From positions 23,449-87,448 of the forward strand of contig QZCP01000073.1 of assembly GCA_003956705.1 (NCBI GenBank): a stretch of 64,000 bases of DNA. The letters are read 5' to 3'. The position numbers and the translations under genes are program-made. Below the pieces are notes generated by a model that saw only the letters and a list, made by a program, of their open reading frames with translations, was not told the origin of the DNA and did no database searches. The stretch comes from Brevipalpus yothersi (lineage: Eukaryota > Arthropoda > Arachnida > Trombidiformes > Tenuipalpidae). This document shows positions 32,614 through 45,982 of this stretch, in pieces (position 1 is the stretch's first letter; each line of letters begins with the position of its first letter).

Positions 32614-35600
32614 ATGAAAAAATTAGAACATAAGATCAAACCAATATGGCCATCTGATGAAGCCAGCCTTTTATCCAAAGTCTTATTCATGTAAATTACC
32701 TTTTCTCGACTTCGCTCTTTCATTTTCATCAACATTCCAGAGCTATAATGCTGGTTCTAACATTCTAACTTTCTCTCCTACCAGATGGGTATATCCACTC
32801 TTTCGACTAGGTCGTCAAAGGCCTCTGAATCCAGATGATCTGTATCAGTGTAGTCGAGATGATAGGTGTGAAGAATGGGCCAATAAGCTCCAAAAGTAAG
32901 CATAAAACTGCTTTCTCAATGTGGAAAAGTATCCAGGGCCATGATTAGCAGCGAAATGAAGAAAATTCTGAACAACCTCAGATTGGGAAGAGATTCTGAT
33001 CAAAACTCTTCTAAATCCATGAAGATGAGATGAAGAATTTGTTTCTCTCTTTTTCAGAAGATGGGAACTAGAATTGAAGAAAAAAACAGCAAGTTTGCCG
33101 TGGGCCGTCTTGCGGACTTTTGCCTCTAAATACATTCTGATTCACTGTACATTTGGAATATATCATGTAAGTAAGCAGCCAATGATAATAAGGTTTTCTG
33201 ATTCATGAATTTCCATTAGAAATTGATCGTACCCATCGCTCAAACATTCTTTCTCGGATGGATTTTGGATTTTTTGGGTGGAAAATTGACTGACGAAAGA
33301 TTAGCTTGCTTTTCAGTGTTTGGGTTCTGTTTTTGCGCTTTCAGCTACTCCATACTACTTCATCCTATCAATTATAGATTGTTCAGTTATGCACAATTAA
33401 TACGAGTTTCAGTCCAGAAATTGATCATGGACAAGTTACTTCGGACATCGACGTCCGCTCTACACGCTGGAAACGGAGTGCAGCTGATTAATTTGGTTAG
33501 CAATGATGTCAGTCGATTTGATCTGGTAAGTATGAGTGAAAATTGGGAACCAAGTATTGAGACTAAGCCCAAAGATTGATTGATTCTTCTAAAGGCTTCC
33601 GTTCTATCCGGTGATCTATTGGTGGCTCCTTTCCAAACTCTAATTGTTTCGATTATATTGTGGAAAATGTTGAGCTATGCGTATCTGGTAGGAGTAGTTG
33701 TTATACTGGTGTTCATAGTAATACAAAGTTATTTGGGGCCAAAATCTGGTGAAATCCGAGGAAAAACAGCTGAAGTAACCGATAAGAGGATAAATTTAAT
33801 GAGTCAAATGATCAATGGCATCAAGGTTGTAAAAATGTATTCCTGGGAAAAATCGTTTTCAAACAAAATGGATATCGTAAGGAAGTGAGTCAATATCCGA
33901 TGCATTGAACATGATGTTAGTCTTAATATCCAAAAATTGTTTCTTTTTGATTGGCTTTAGGGAAGAAGCAAAAAACATTCGAAAAGCGTGCTTGATATGG
34001 GCCATCAACTTGTCTTTAGGCTTCATTACCACCAGAATCATTCTTTTCCTGTGTTTGATCACTTATTTGTATATGGGTCATGAACTTGATCCGAAAACTG
34101 TTTTCGTGACTATAGCACTCTTGAATATTGTTCGAAACACATTGACTACATCCGCTGCCCAGGCCGCAACAGCTCTGTGTGAATCCTATGCATCTCTCAA
34201 AAGGATTCAGGTAAGTGAGAGAATAATTTTTCTATCAACTAAGTGTTGAATCATTTGCATTTTCATTAACTCACCAGAAATTTCTCACTCTGGAAAATGT
34301 CGAACATGAGCTAGAACAATTACCTACATCAGAGGATGACAAAAAAATCGATATAAAGAATATGAGCTCTTATTGGGACATGGATTGCAAGGAATCTTGT
34401 TTGGAGAATATTTCCCTAGATCTTTTACCTGGTCAGCTTCTAACGGTTGTTGGCTCTGTGGGAAGTGGAAAAACATCGCTACTCCTATCCTTTCTCCGAG
34501 AAATTCACACAAAATCAGACCAGATGCTGATTAACGGTAAACTGTCATACGCATCTCAAGAGCCATGGATTCTGAACACCAGCATCCGAGAGAATATTCT
34601 TTTCGGTAAACCGTACGAAGAAGATCGATACAAAAAAGTTCTATCAGCTACAACACTTGATCGAGATATAAAAATTCTTCATTATGGAGACTTGACCTTA
34701 GCGGGTGAAAGAGGAGTAGCCTTGAGTGGAGGTCAGAGAGCACGCCTTGCATTGGCCCGGTAAGTTACAAAATATTTGAGAGGCAAACTGTCATAATACA
34801 AACTGTATATTAAACTATACAAACGAATAATCTCAATTTGACTAATTTGTAACTTTACTTCCAGGGCAATCTATCATGAAGCCGACATCTATTTATTGGA
34901 TGATCCATTGAGTGCTGTTGATGCTCAAGTTGCGAGACAGATATTTGAAAGGTAAATTCATCTGAACAAAAGAATGCTCAGTCCTTATTGTGAATCTCAT
35001 TTTAGGTGTATAAAAGATTTTTTGAAACCCAAAATTGTCATACTGGTAACTCATCAGTTACAGTTTTTGTCCAATTCGGATAAAATTCTCTTCCTTGGTC
35101 ACAAGCGTGGTCAACTATTTTCATCACTAGATGATTTTATGACAAGTGGGGTTGAGGTAGCCAGTTCAATTGTGAGAGATAGATCCAACAAGGATGAAAA
35201 GAAATGTAATTTGGAAGCCAAAGCAGAAGCCCCTAAAATGGATTCATTAACGCCAAGAAAAGTGTCAGTACGGAATCGTCGAAGTTCATCTTACGCCAGA
35301 AAATATTCAACTGTTTCACGAGCATCTATTGTGACCGATGTGGATCCTGGTTTTGATCTGGAAATTGAAACTGAAGAGCAAAAACCAGAATTGGCAGAGG
35401 AAACAGGACAATCTGGTACTGTTTCTGGTAAAACTTATTGGCAATACTTCAAAGCCGGTGCTGGACTTGGGTTTGGGTTTCTGGTGCTCCTGGTTAACCT
35501 TATTGCTCAAATCTTATTCAGTGTTAATGATATGTGGCTAGCTCATTGGACTAATAGTTTATCCAAAAAGCAGCTTCAACCAGTGATGGATGATTTTGAG

Positions 35601-37664
35601 TTTCCCAGTCCCAACACCACATCAATTGGTCAAGAGTCAAGCTTTTTCGACACTTTTTCATCAACAGATACCACAACAAATACTATCATTTATTTTATCC
35701 TAGTCCTAGGACTGTTCGTCACAACACTACTGAGAGCTGCCATGTTCTTCCAGATGACTTTTCGAGCTTCGATAAATTTACACAACCTAATTTTCTACAG
35801 AATTTTACGATGTCCAATGCAAATGTTTGAAGAAAATCCTGTTGGTAAGTTTTGTACAAAAAACATTGACCGATATTTTATTTTTAACTAATAATCTGTA
35901 TTTTTTGAAAAAAGGTCGTATTCTGAATCGATTCTCACGAGATCTTGGAATTGTGGATGAACAATTTCCAATCATAGCTTTCGATCAATTGATGGCAAGT
36001 ACATTACAGTGTATTTTTTTATGGAGCTCATCATATGAACACTTGTCTTTGATTATGTTGTACCCTTTAACTGCAAAATTTTCCATCTTCAGAATGGACT
36101 TGTGTGCCTCAGTGTATTGGTGGTTGTATCGACAGTATCATGGTACATGTTGATTCCAGCTTTGATTCTACTTAGTTTACTCTTCACAGTCCGAACAAAA
36201 CTTGCACCAACAATTCAGGATCTCAAAAGAATTGAATCCATAGGTCAGTCCCGACAGTAACAATGTTAACTGTTCCTGAATTTTGTCACTGATCATGTTC
36301 TACTTTCGATACAGTTCGAAGTCCAGTGTATTCACACTTTACGGACACAGCCGATGGCTTAGCTATCATCAGAACTTTCCAAGTTGAGGATATATTCCAA
36401 GAAAAATTGATCGATAATCTCAATTCACACACAGCAGCGTGGAATATTCTGCTAGCATGTTCAAGAAGCTTGGGTGTTATGATTGATGGTCTAACTCTTC
36501 CTTACATATTTTTGACTACGATTCTGTTAACTGTTCTATCGTCTACATCTTCATGGCTTTCACCAGGAAGCGCTGGTCTTGCTCTATCTCAGATTCTTTT
36601 GCTAACGAATCTGATTCAGTGGGCTGTTCGAGAATCTGTTGAGGTTGAAGCATATATGACAAGTGTTGAAAGAGTGTTAGAATACACAAAATTGGATACT
36701 GAAGCGGAACAAGTGTCAAGTAATCGGCCTGCAATCAGCTGGCCTGAGAAAGGAATCATAAAGTTCCAGAAAGTTTCCATGAAATATCCATCCGCTCCGA
36801 AGCCGTCTTTGAATGATATTTCGATCGAAATTGGAGCTGGTGAAAAGATTGGTGTTGTTGGCCGAACTGGAGCTGGTAAAAGTTCACTTCTATCATGTTT
36901 GTTCCGTCTTGTTGAGCCAGAAGGTGTAGTTGAAATTGATGGAGTTGACATCAAAAATATTGGTTTGGAAGATCTACGTAGAAAAATATCTATCATACCA
37001 CAAGAACCTGTGATATTTTCGGGTACTATTCGATCCAATCTAGATCCTTTCAATGAACACAAGGATGCTGATCTGTGGGAAGCTCTAGAAGATGTCCAGT
37101 TAAAAGAGAAAGTGTCTGAACTTAGTGGTGATCTTGAGCATGAAATTCGAGAAGGAGGAGATAATTTCAGTGTTGGTCAAAGGCAACTCATATGTTTGGC
37201 AAGAGCCTTACTACGAAATAATAAGATTCTGGTGATTGATGAGGCAACTGCTAATGTTGACCAGAATACTGACCACTTGATTCAACAAACTATTCGAACA
37301 AAGTTTGCCGATTGTACAGTCTTGACAATCGCTCATCGATTGAATACAATAATTGATTTTGATCGGATTCTTGTGAGTAAACAAACTCATGTCCATCAAT
37401 TCCCTTCTAGTTTTCTCTTTGTCCCATCAGCATAATCAATTAATGATTTTTCTCAATCTAACATTTCAGGTTTTAGATGCTGGACAAGTGATGGAATTTG
37501 ATGAGCCCCATATTCTACTGGAGAAAAGCGATTCGATTTTCTCAGATTTGGTCAACAAAACTGGTCGAGCTATGTCCCAGAAGCTCAGCGTTCTGGCAAG
37601 AGAGGCCTATGAAAAGAAACACACAAATCAAAATCTTAACCCAAAACCTGAGAATGATAACTAA
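32614..37664 (+). CDS. ABCC4/MRP4-type full ABC transporter, copy D
   Basis: Thirteen exons: 32614-32690, 32785-32895, 33058-33166, 33220-33525, 33595-33884, 33961-34210, 34278-34759, 34865-34951, 35006-35844, 35915-35994, 36093-36243, 36315-37372 and 37470-37664; 1344 residues. The exon plan is the same as copy B. NBD1 has GSVGSGKTS and LSGGQRARLALAR; NBD2 has GRTGAGKSS, FSVGQRQ and VIDEATANVD. The tenth intron (35995-36092) begins GCAAGT rather than GT. Phase requires this donor, since the nearby GT at 35999 would shift the frame. AATAAA follows the stop at 37686-37691. Several tracts are almost base-identical to B, separated by clearly diverged ones. Confidence 0.95.
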
Positions 37665-39479
37665 ATTTAGTGAATTTTGTAAATTAATAAAGAAAGTCCA
37701 TCGGAAATAGATTTCCCTTTCTTCGACTATTCCTTCTCACTATACTCAACACCCACAAATTCAACCGCTCTAAGTTTACTTAAAATCATGTACTGATTAT
37801 TGAAATTGTATTGAAATTGGACCGTTTTGGTTCCATTTTTCACATCCCTCACAAGTTTTACTGATGCAACTCTAACCAGTAAAATGAGTTCATCGATCTT
37901 CACTCTTTCATTTTTATTTCTTTCCATGAGATTTTCACCTGAATATCACACACCTAAAATCAATTCGATATAATTCTATGGTCATATTATTACCACTTCT
38001 TCAACCTCTTTTGGCCAGCGTTGTTGGGTTAGGAATCAAATTATTTTGGACCAGATCATTATTGGTTGATGAAGGAGATTCGTTGGACAACCCAATTCGT
38101 GCTCTTTCATTATCCTTCCAAATGTTCTTCTTCAATCGACATCAGGATCTGGGATCAGACGAATTTGTACACATTGAAAACACTGTGCATATGATCACAC
38201 TTAGATTTTGAGGTTCAAAAACCAGAGAGGAGACATTTTGTCATCGTTGAATATCTGCCAAGAATACTTTTTTGGCTCATGAATACGTTGAAAGATTGTT
38301 GGAAAAGAGGTGAAGGTTGATGAATGATGGCCAATTTTTGATCATTGTTGCTGAGCATTCTATCAATTTGTAGATGAAAAGAATCACAAATACGTGATGT
38401 TACTTCGTAGAATCATTAGTGTTGGATCATCAGTGGTGAATAAGATATCTAATCAGGTATGAGCATCATCAAAAGTTCCATAGTTTTCCATAGATACATT
38501 CAATATTCATTCGTCATGATTCCGCTGGAAACTACCTGGTTTGGAATTTTTTTTCAATTTGTGATTTAAATTGTTGGGTGATTTTCCGGTGATTTACATA
38601 CATCAAACCAATCAGGCTTTCCTGATTCCAAATCCGAATATGATCGGTATATCCCAATAAACTGTGTGTGATACAGAGTTGATCATCATTCGTGTTACAT
38701 TTAATTATTTGATTCAAGATGATTAGTCAAAAATATTATGTCTAGAGGTATCTTATTGCGTTAATCTCAACAATTATCATCTCTATTATTGGAGCTACTT
38801 GAGACAAAAGATTTCACATAGGCATGTGTTTTACATGTGGCTATTTTTATTTCATTGTGAAAAATCATTTTCATTGCCCAATTTTACAATAGCTTTGTTT
38901 TACTGATATGGTTTTATTGAGGCAAAGTGAACATATCAATTCATTGTATTACATCTATCCATCAATTTATTTGTGTGACGTTTTCTTTTCATTTCAGAAT
39001 TGTTTCAAGTCGAAAAGAGAGAAAAATTTTTTTCCAAACATAATAATTTGATGTGTATAAATCAATGGATGATGATAATTCTAATTGGGAATCAATTTTT
39101 CCGTTCTCATCATCATTTGACGCTTACAGCATTCAAATATTAAGCCTACTACATTCCTAGCACGAACCGATGAGCCATATCCATGGTATTAATCCATCAA
39201 TTTTTTTTAAGGTGAAAGGTATATATGGCAACTATGCTGACTATTTGAAAAATTTTTTCTGATTGGAAAAAAATCCCGATCAATAGGAATTGAAGAAAAA
39301 CATTTCCTCACCCATTTTTTTTATTATCATTATCAATAGTTTTTCGTAATAACAAATTCTCTCAGTTTTCTTTGCATTTTGTAACCTCTAATTTTTTTGA
39401 TTATAATTTGTGTGTGTGTTTGTAACTTTAGTTTGTTCAAATTCTGATTCATATAATTAATTTTATTTAAGATTAAACA
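37665..39479. other. Intergenic region, ABCC-D to ABCC-E
   Basis: 1.8 kb of AT-rich DNA with the ABCC-D poly(A) signal at 37686-37691. An open frame at 37978-38211 shows no family match and lacks splice support. The last 350 bp share short stretches with the region upstream of ABCC-C. Confidence 0.6.
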
Positions 39480-42400
39480 ATGTCCAGCAAAAAATTTAAT
39501 AATTTATGGCCTGCAGATGAGGCGAGTTTTTTATCAAAAATATTTTTTACGTGAGTATTCATGACAGTCAATTGAACAGTTTCATGACATTTTTTGATTC
39601 AATTAATGTAAATTATTTGTATTTTTATAGTTGGACATGGCCTCTGTTTCGTTTAGCACATAAAAAAACATTAACCTCGGAAGATCTTTATCATTGTAGT
39701 GAAAGTGATGAAACCAATCTGTGGAGCGATAAATTGAGAAGGTTAGTTAAGAAATTCACAATATTATACAATTTCGGCGAATGATTATACTTTACCATAA
39801 TGAATTTGGAATTTTCTCACAGAAAATGGGAATCAGAGCTGAAGAATAAAAAGAAACCAAGTCTTTTTTGGGCTGTAATGCTTACTTTTGGTCCAAAACT
39901 TCTCCTAATATTCATGACCATGGGAATATATCAGGTTAGTGAGGAATTACAATTTCAATCATAAGAGTTAATCATTGAAAGATGAAGTTAATTAATCAAT
40001 TCTATCCTTTACCAGAGAATCATCATACCATTAGCGCAAACATTTTTTCTAGGAATAATATTAGATTTTTTGAGTGGAAGAATGGAAGATAATGGATTTG
40101 CATACTTTGCGATGATCGGATTTTGTTTATGTGCTCTGTCACAATCGATTACTCTTCATCCGATGAACTATACCACATTGAAAACGGGTCAAGCTATCAG
40201 AGTTTCAGTGCAAAAATTAATGATGGACAAACTGATGGTGACCACAACATCTTCACTACACACCAATTATGGTGGACAATTGATTAATCTTGTTTCAAAT
40301 GATGTTAGCCGATTTGATATGGTAATTGAGATAACAAATTGATGATCATCTTGATTGTCGTAATAATCGAATATTTTTCTCGATCCAATGATCTTTCACC
40401 AGGCTTGTGTCCACTCAACAGGAATGTTCTTGTGTCCATTGCAAACAGTTCTCATATCACTTTTACTATGGAATATACTTGGCTATGCATACCTTGTTGG
40501 TGTTATTGTGATCATCATTTTTCTATTTCTACAAGCTTATTTGGGACCAAAATCGGGTAAAGTTCGCGGTGAAACAGCGGCTGTTACCGATCAGCGGATA
40601 AGTTTAATGAGTCAAATAATTAACGGAATGAAAGTGATCAAGATGTATACATGGGAAAAGCCATTTGCTGAGATGATGAAAAACGTTCGAACGTGAGTGT
40701 TGATACTTTTTATGATGCGATATTTTTTCCAAGACTGATTAATTTCTTTCTATTTAAATTTATCCTAAAGGAGAGAAGCAAAGAATATTCGAAAAGCTTG
40801 CATGATATGGGCAATCAATTTATCACTCAGCTTTGTGACCACAAGAGTGATTCTGTTTCTGTGTCTAGTTACTTATGTATTAATGGGAAATGAATTAACA
40901 GCGAAAACTGTTTTTGTTACCATTGCATTGCTCAATATCATGAAAAATTCTTTGACCAACAATTTTTCACAAGGTTTGGCTGCACTTTGTGAAAGTTATG
41001 CATCATTAAAAAGAATACAGGTAAGTTTGATCGGAAAATAAGTTCATCTAGGCTAAGATAATCGAACATTTATCTCTCCTTTCCAAAGAAATTTCTTCAA
41101 CTTGAAGAAATAAGCAAATCTGTGGATAGAAAAAAGTCTCTTTACACAATTCATGAAGATTCAACCAAAAGTGTCGAAATCACCAACATGAACTCATACT
41201 GGACCTCGGATTACAAGGAATCTTGCCTCCAAAACATATCATTTCAACTCTCACCTGGAGAACTTTTGACTGTTGTCGGTCCTGTTGGAAGTGGAAAGAC
41301 ATCACTTTTACTCTCATTAATGAATGAGATCCATGTGAAAGCTGATTGCCATGCTATTAATGGAAGATTATCTTATGCTGCTCAAGAACCTTGGATTTTG
41401 AACACAAGTATTCGAGAAAATATTCTGTTCGGTAAACCATATGATGAGGAAAGATATAAGCAAGTTCTCCAGGTAACAACATTGGAAAGAGATGTGAAGG
41501 TAATTACAACAATCATTAGAATTGAAGAAGATTGATATTGATCAACCTTAATCAATTCATAGATATGGCATCATGGAGACAATACATTGGCTGGTGAAAG
41601 AGGAGTAGCTTTAAGTGGTGGACAGAGAGCACGTGTTTCTTTGGCCAGGTAAAGTGTTGATAATTGTTTTCAAATCAAATCAAATTGTATAACTGAACAA
41701 TCATTTTAGGGCCATTTATCATGAAGCGGATATATATTTGTTGGATGATCCTCTCAGTGCTGTGGACGCTCAAGTAGCTAAACAGATATTCGAAAAGTAA
41801 GATGTCAGCTTTGAAGGATATCTATTTGTGATGATAAAATTCCAATGTTATCTCTTCCAGATGCATAAAAAACTTCCTCAAGCCAAAGATGGTAGTACTA
41901 GTTACCCATCAATTGCATTTCCTCTCAAATTCTGAGAAGATATTGGTTTTGGATCAAGGCAAAGGTCAACTTTTCGATAGTCTGGATGCTGTTTTCAAAT
42001 CGACTACAGATGTTGTATCACTACTCAGTCTAACCAAATCAGGTGAAACCCTTGAAACACCCAAATCAAAGCCTACTGAAACAAGGAAACCCTCTTTTGC
42101 TGAAAGTATTCGAAAAATGTCGCTTACAAATCAGGAGAATGCTCGAAGAATGTCCACTTATTCGATGAGAAGGATGTCGGTAGTGTCTCGAGTATCACTA
42201 CTTCCGGATGGAGATTTTGTTGATGTTACAAATGAGCCACAAGTGATGGAAGAAGAGCAAAGAAGTGGCTCAGTAGCTGGTAAAACGTATTGGACATACT
42301 TTAGAGCTGGCTCAGGAGTTTGTTTTGCTATGTTCGCATTCTTGGTCAATTTTATTTCACAAACACTGTTCAGTGCCAATGATATGTGGCTGGCCAATTG

Positions 42401-44544
42401 GACTAATCGTTTATCGGCATTACATGCACTTCCCAAAGATTCGTTGATGAGTATTGGTAAAAATGATACATTCCCAGAATTCAAATCAAATGTGTGGGAT
42501 ATTGTTCCAGCAACCAATATAGTGGCCAATATTTCGATCTATTTTGTATTGGTATTTGCATTGTTTTCAACCACACTCCTGAGAGCTGCACTATTCTTCC
42601 AGATGACCTATCGAGCATCGGTCAATTTGCATGATGTGATATTCAGAAAAATTTTGAGATCACCAATGCAAATGTTTGAAGAAAATCCAGTTGGTAAGAA
42701 GGCTTTCATGATTCCTGAATTCAGATTGACATTGATTTTATCTTTGATACATCTACCCTGATAGGTCGAATTTTGAATAGATTTTCGCGAGATCTCGGTG
42801 TTCTAGATGAAACTCTTCCAATCTGTGCATTCGATGAACTTTTGGTGAGTCTTTCAGGCAACTGATTCTCTGGTATTTTTGGCTCATGAGATCTTATTCA
42901 AATTCTCTTCCTCAGAATCTACTCATCTGTCTAAGTGTTCTGATAGTGGTGTCAACGGTTTCATGGTACATGATCATACCAGCGATCATAATCCTAGTAT
43001 TGATCATATTTGCGAGAAATTATTACATCCCAGCGGCTCGCGATGTCAAGAGAATCGAATCTATCGGTAAGTGAAGAATAAAAACATGCTTGATACCGAT
43101 ATAAAATTCTTCTTTTCCAAATTCAGCTCGAAGTCCAGTCTATTCACATGTTGCCGATACAGTTGATGGTTTGGCCACAATCAGAACTTTCGGAATGGAA
43201 AGAGTATTCAAGAAGAGATTCGTCGAGAATCTGGATAATCATACAGCTTCATGGAATCTTCTTTTGTGCGTTTCCAGAACACTAGGAGTATGGGTTAGTA
43301 AGAAACACAATTTTCTGGATTAAATTTTTAAGTGCTAATTATAATTATCGGATATATCTACAGGTTGATTGGATCACGTTGCCATACATTTTTATCACCA
43401 CATTTTTCGTAAATCTTATGTCTGATCTCCTACCGGCTGGATCTGCTGGATTGGCACTATCGCAACTACTATTGATGGTCAATCTAATCCAATGGGCTGT
43501 GAGAGAATCGGTTGACGTGGAGGCACACATGACAAGTGTTGAGAGAGTTTTGGAATACACAAAATTGGAAACGGAAACCAACTCACCAGATTGTAAACGT
43601 GCACCTAAGCAGTGGCCTGCCAAAGGTGCAATCGAATTCCGAAATGTTTCCATGAAATATCCAACTGCACCCAAGCCATCTTTGATTGATATATCAATCG
43701 CAATTCAAGCTGGTGAAAAGATTGGTGTTGTTGGTCGTACTGGAGCGGGAAAAAGTTCTCTTTTATCATGCTTGTTTCGTTTAGTTGAACCGGAAGGTGT
43801 AATTGAAATCGATGGTATCGATATTAAGAATATTCCTCTAGAAAATCTACGAAGCAAAATATCCATCATTCCTCAGGATCCAGTACTGTTTTCGGGTACA
43901 ATTCGTTTCAATCTTGATCCGTTTGATGAACACAAAGATGTTGCTCTTTGGGAAACTCTTGATGATGTTCAGTTGAAAGAAGCTGTAGCCGATCTTACAG
44001 GTGATCTTGAGCATGAGATTCGAGAAGGAGGAGATAACTTTAGTGTCGGTCAAAGGCAATTGATTTGTCTGGCAAGAGCCTTACTAAGGAACAATAAAAT
44101 CTTGGTGATTGATGAAGGAACGGCAAATGTTGACCACAAAACAGATCATCTGATACAGCAAACTATCAGGACAAAGTTTGCTCATTGTACAGTTCTTACC
44201 ATTGCCCATCGATTGAATACAATTATCGATTCTGATAGAATTCTAGTGAGTGATGCTAGCTTTCTCTTTCTCTTTCTTTTCCATTTCATGATTGACCTGA
44301 TTAATTTTTGACCTCTCAAAATCTTTCATAGGTTCTGGATGCTGGACGAGTAATTGAATTTGATGAAGCCCATATACTATTGGAAAAAAATGATTCAATG
44401 TTTTCAAATTTGGTTTCTAAAACTGGACAATCAATGTCACAAGAGTTGATAGCCTCAGCAAAACAAGCTTTCGATAAAAAACATAATAATAATAATAGTC
44501 ATGTTGATAGTACTAATCAATCAATTGAAGAGCCAAATGAATAA
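39480..44544 (+). CDS. ABCC4/MRP4-type full ABC transporter, copy E
   Basis: Fifteen exons: 39480-39550, 39631-39741, 39823-39934, 40016-40321, 40403-40692, 40771-41020, 41089-41499, 41563-41648, 41710-41796, 41861-42693, 42765-42844, 42916-43066, 43127-43293, 43364-44245 and 44332-44544; 1349 residues. It starts MSSKKFNNLWPADEASF, is paired with C, and shares the NBD1-splitting intron and VIDEGTANVD. It alone carries an intron (43294-43363) inside TMD2 between LGVW and VDWITL. NBD1 has GPVGSGKTS and LSGGQRARVSLAR; the linker is Ser/Arg-rich with repeated RRMS. The C-terminal tail has an Asn run (KKHNNNNSH) from an AAT repeat. All splice sites are consistent; the gene looks functional. Confidence 0.95.
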
Positions 44545-45673
44545 TTGACACAATCGTGCATAAATTTTAGGTACATTATTCTAGCTAAAATAATTTTTTT
44601 TCCGGTTTTTTTGCTGTCCCAAACACAAAATTCCCACATGCTGTATATATATAATTGATAAAAATTTTTATCACATGCTTCAGTCTAATAATTTCATCAT
44701 GAAAAGTACAACAATCAGAAGTGTTTCCACCAGTGCATGTAATCATAAGCTTACTTAAATCAACGAATGAATTGAAAGCTTTCATTAAGTCCAAAGATTA
44801 CATTTACATCTTTGTATCGTGAACCCTTCAAATCAGAGTATTTCACCAGATGCATGAAAGAAATTCTTTGTAAACTAATAATTCATATGATAGCGTACAT
44901 TCCACCTCAATCTGATTGATGAAAAATCTCATTTACCTTGGGAAAATATCTTCAGAACCAATTTTTTTCACTCCTCCTTCACTTGTACCTTTGTTCTTGT
45001 TGCACCGATTCCTAATTCGATCATTCTCGAATAATGATCATTCTAGTCTTACTCACATAATCAGCAAATCATCTAAACAAAGCTTTCAATCACTTGTTAT
45101 TCAAATTATACGATGATACTCCACCTCTCAATCGACTAGACTCTTCTCATATTGCTCATTATCTATTATTATCTAAACTATTCATAGTCAAGAGAGAGAG
45201 AGAGAGAGAAAATTTCAGTCTTCTCTCATCAAATGAACAAAGCAAATCGTATTAGAAGCCTCTAATTGTAATCTGAAAAAACGGCAGACTCTAATGATTA
45301 ACATTTCCCATTTCCTATATGGAAGTACATCAAACACGGTAACAAATATTTGTTGAGGATATCCCTTCATGAGGAAGAATTTTACTTTTTTTCACCTCTT
45401 CTCCATCGAAAAATCGAATGAAACCCAATTTTCTCACTGAATGGTAGCCTCCAAACTTACAAGTATACGCACAGAGGGAAGAGAGGATGACAAATCTATT
45501 GTCAATAAATACAATACCGTAATTACCATTCTTCATCAACACACATTTTCTCTCTCATTCTTCCATACCGAATCGATTATCAATCAAATGATTTTGATCC
45601 ACAACCTCGTTCTGCAAACATACGCATTTCTCATTAATGGCGCGAAAAAAGAGAGAGAAAGAGGAAGAAAGAA

Positions 45674-45766
<93 letters not shown>

Positions 45767-45897
45767 NCATTTTCTCTCTCATTCTTCCATACCGAATCGA
45801 TTATCAATCAAATGATTTTGATCCACAACCTCGTTCTGCAAACATACGCATTTCTCATTAATGGCGCGAAAAAAGAGAGAGAAAGAGGAAGAAAGAA

Positions 45898-45982
<85 letters not shown>

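Noticed and set aside
37978..38211. 77-residue hydrophobic frame between ABCC-D and ABCC-E
   Set aside because: No homology recognised, no splice partners, and a length expected by chance in this base composition.
21176..44544. The paired ABCC copies as an assembly duplication artefact
   Set aside because: Introns, linkers, TMD segments and spacers of B/D and C/E are well diverged and a private intron exists in E, so the copies are real paralogues.
45544..45980. Direct repeat as a transposable element or LTR pair
   Set aside because: No ends, internal genes or target-site duplication; the position at an N and in a microsatellite fits an assembly overlap better.
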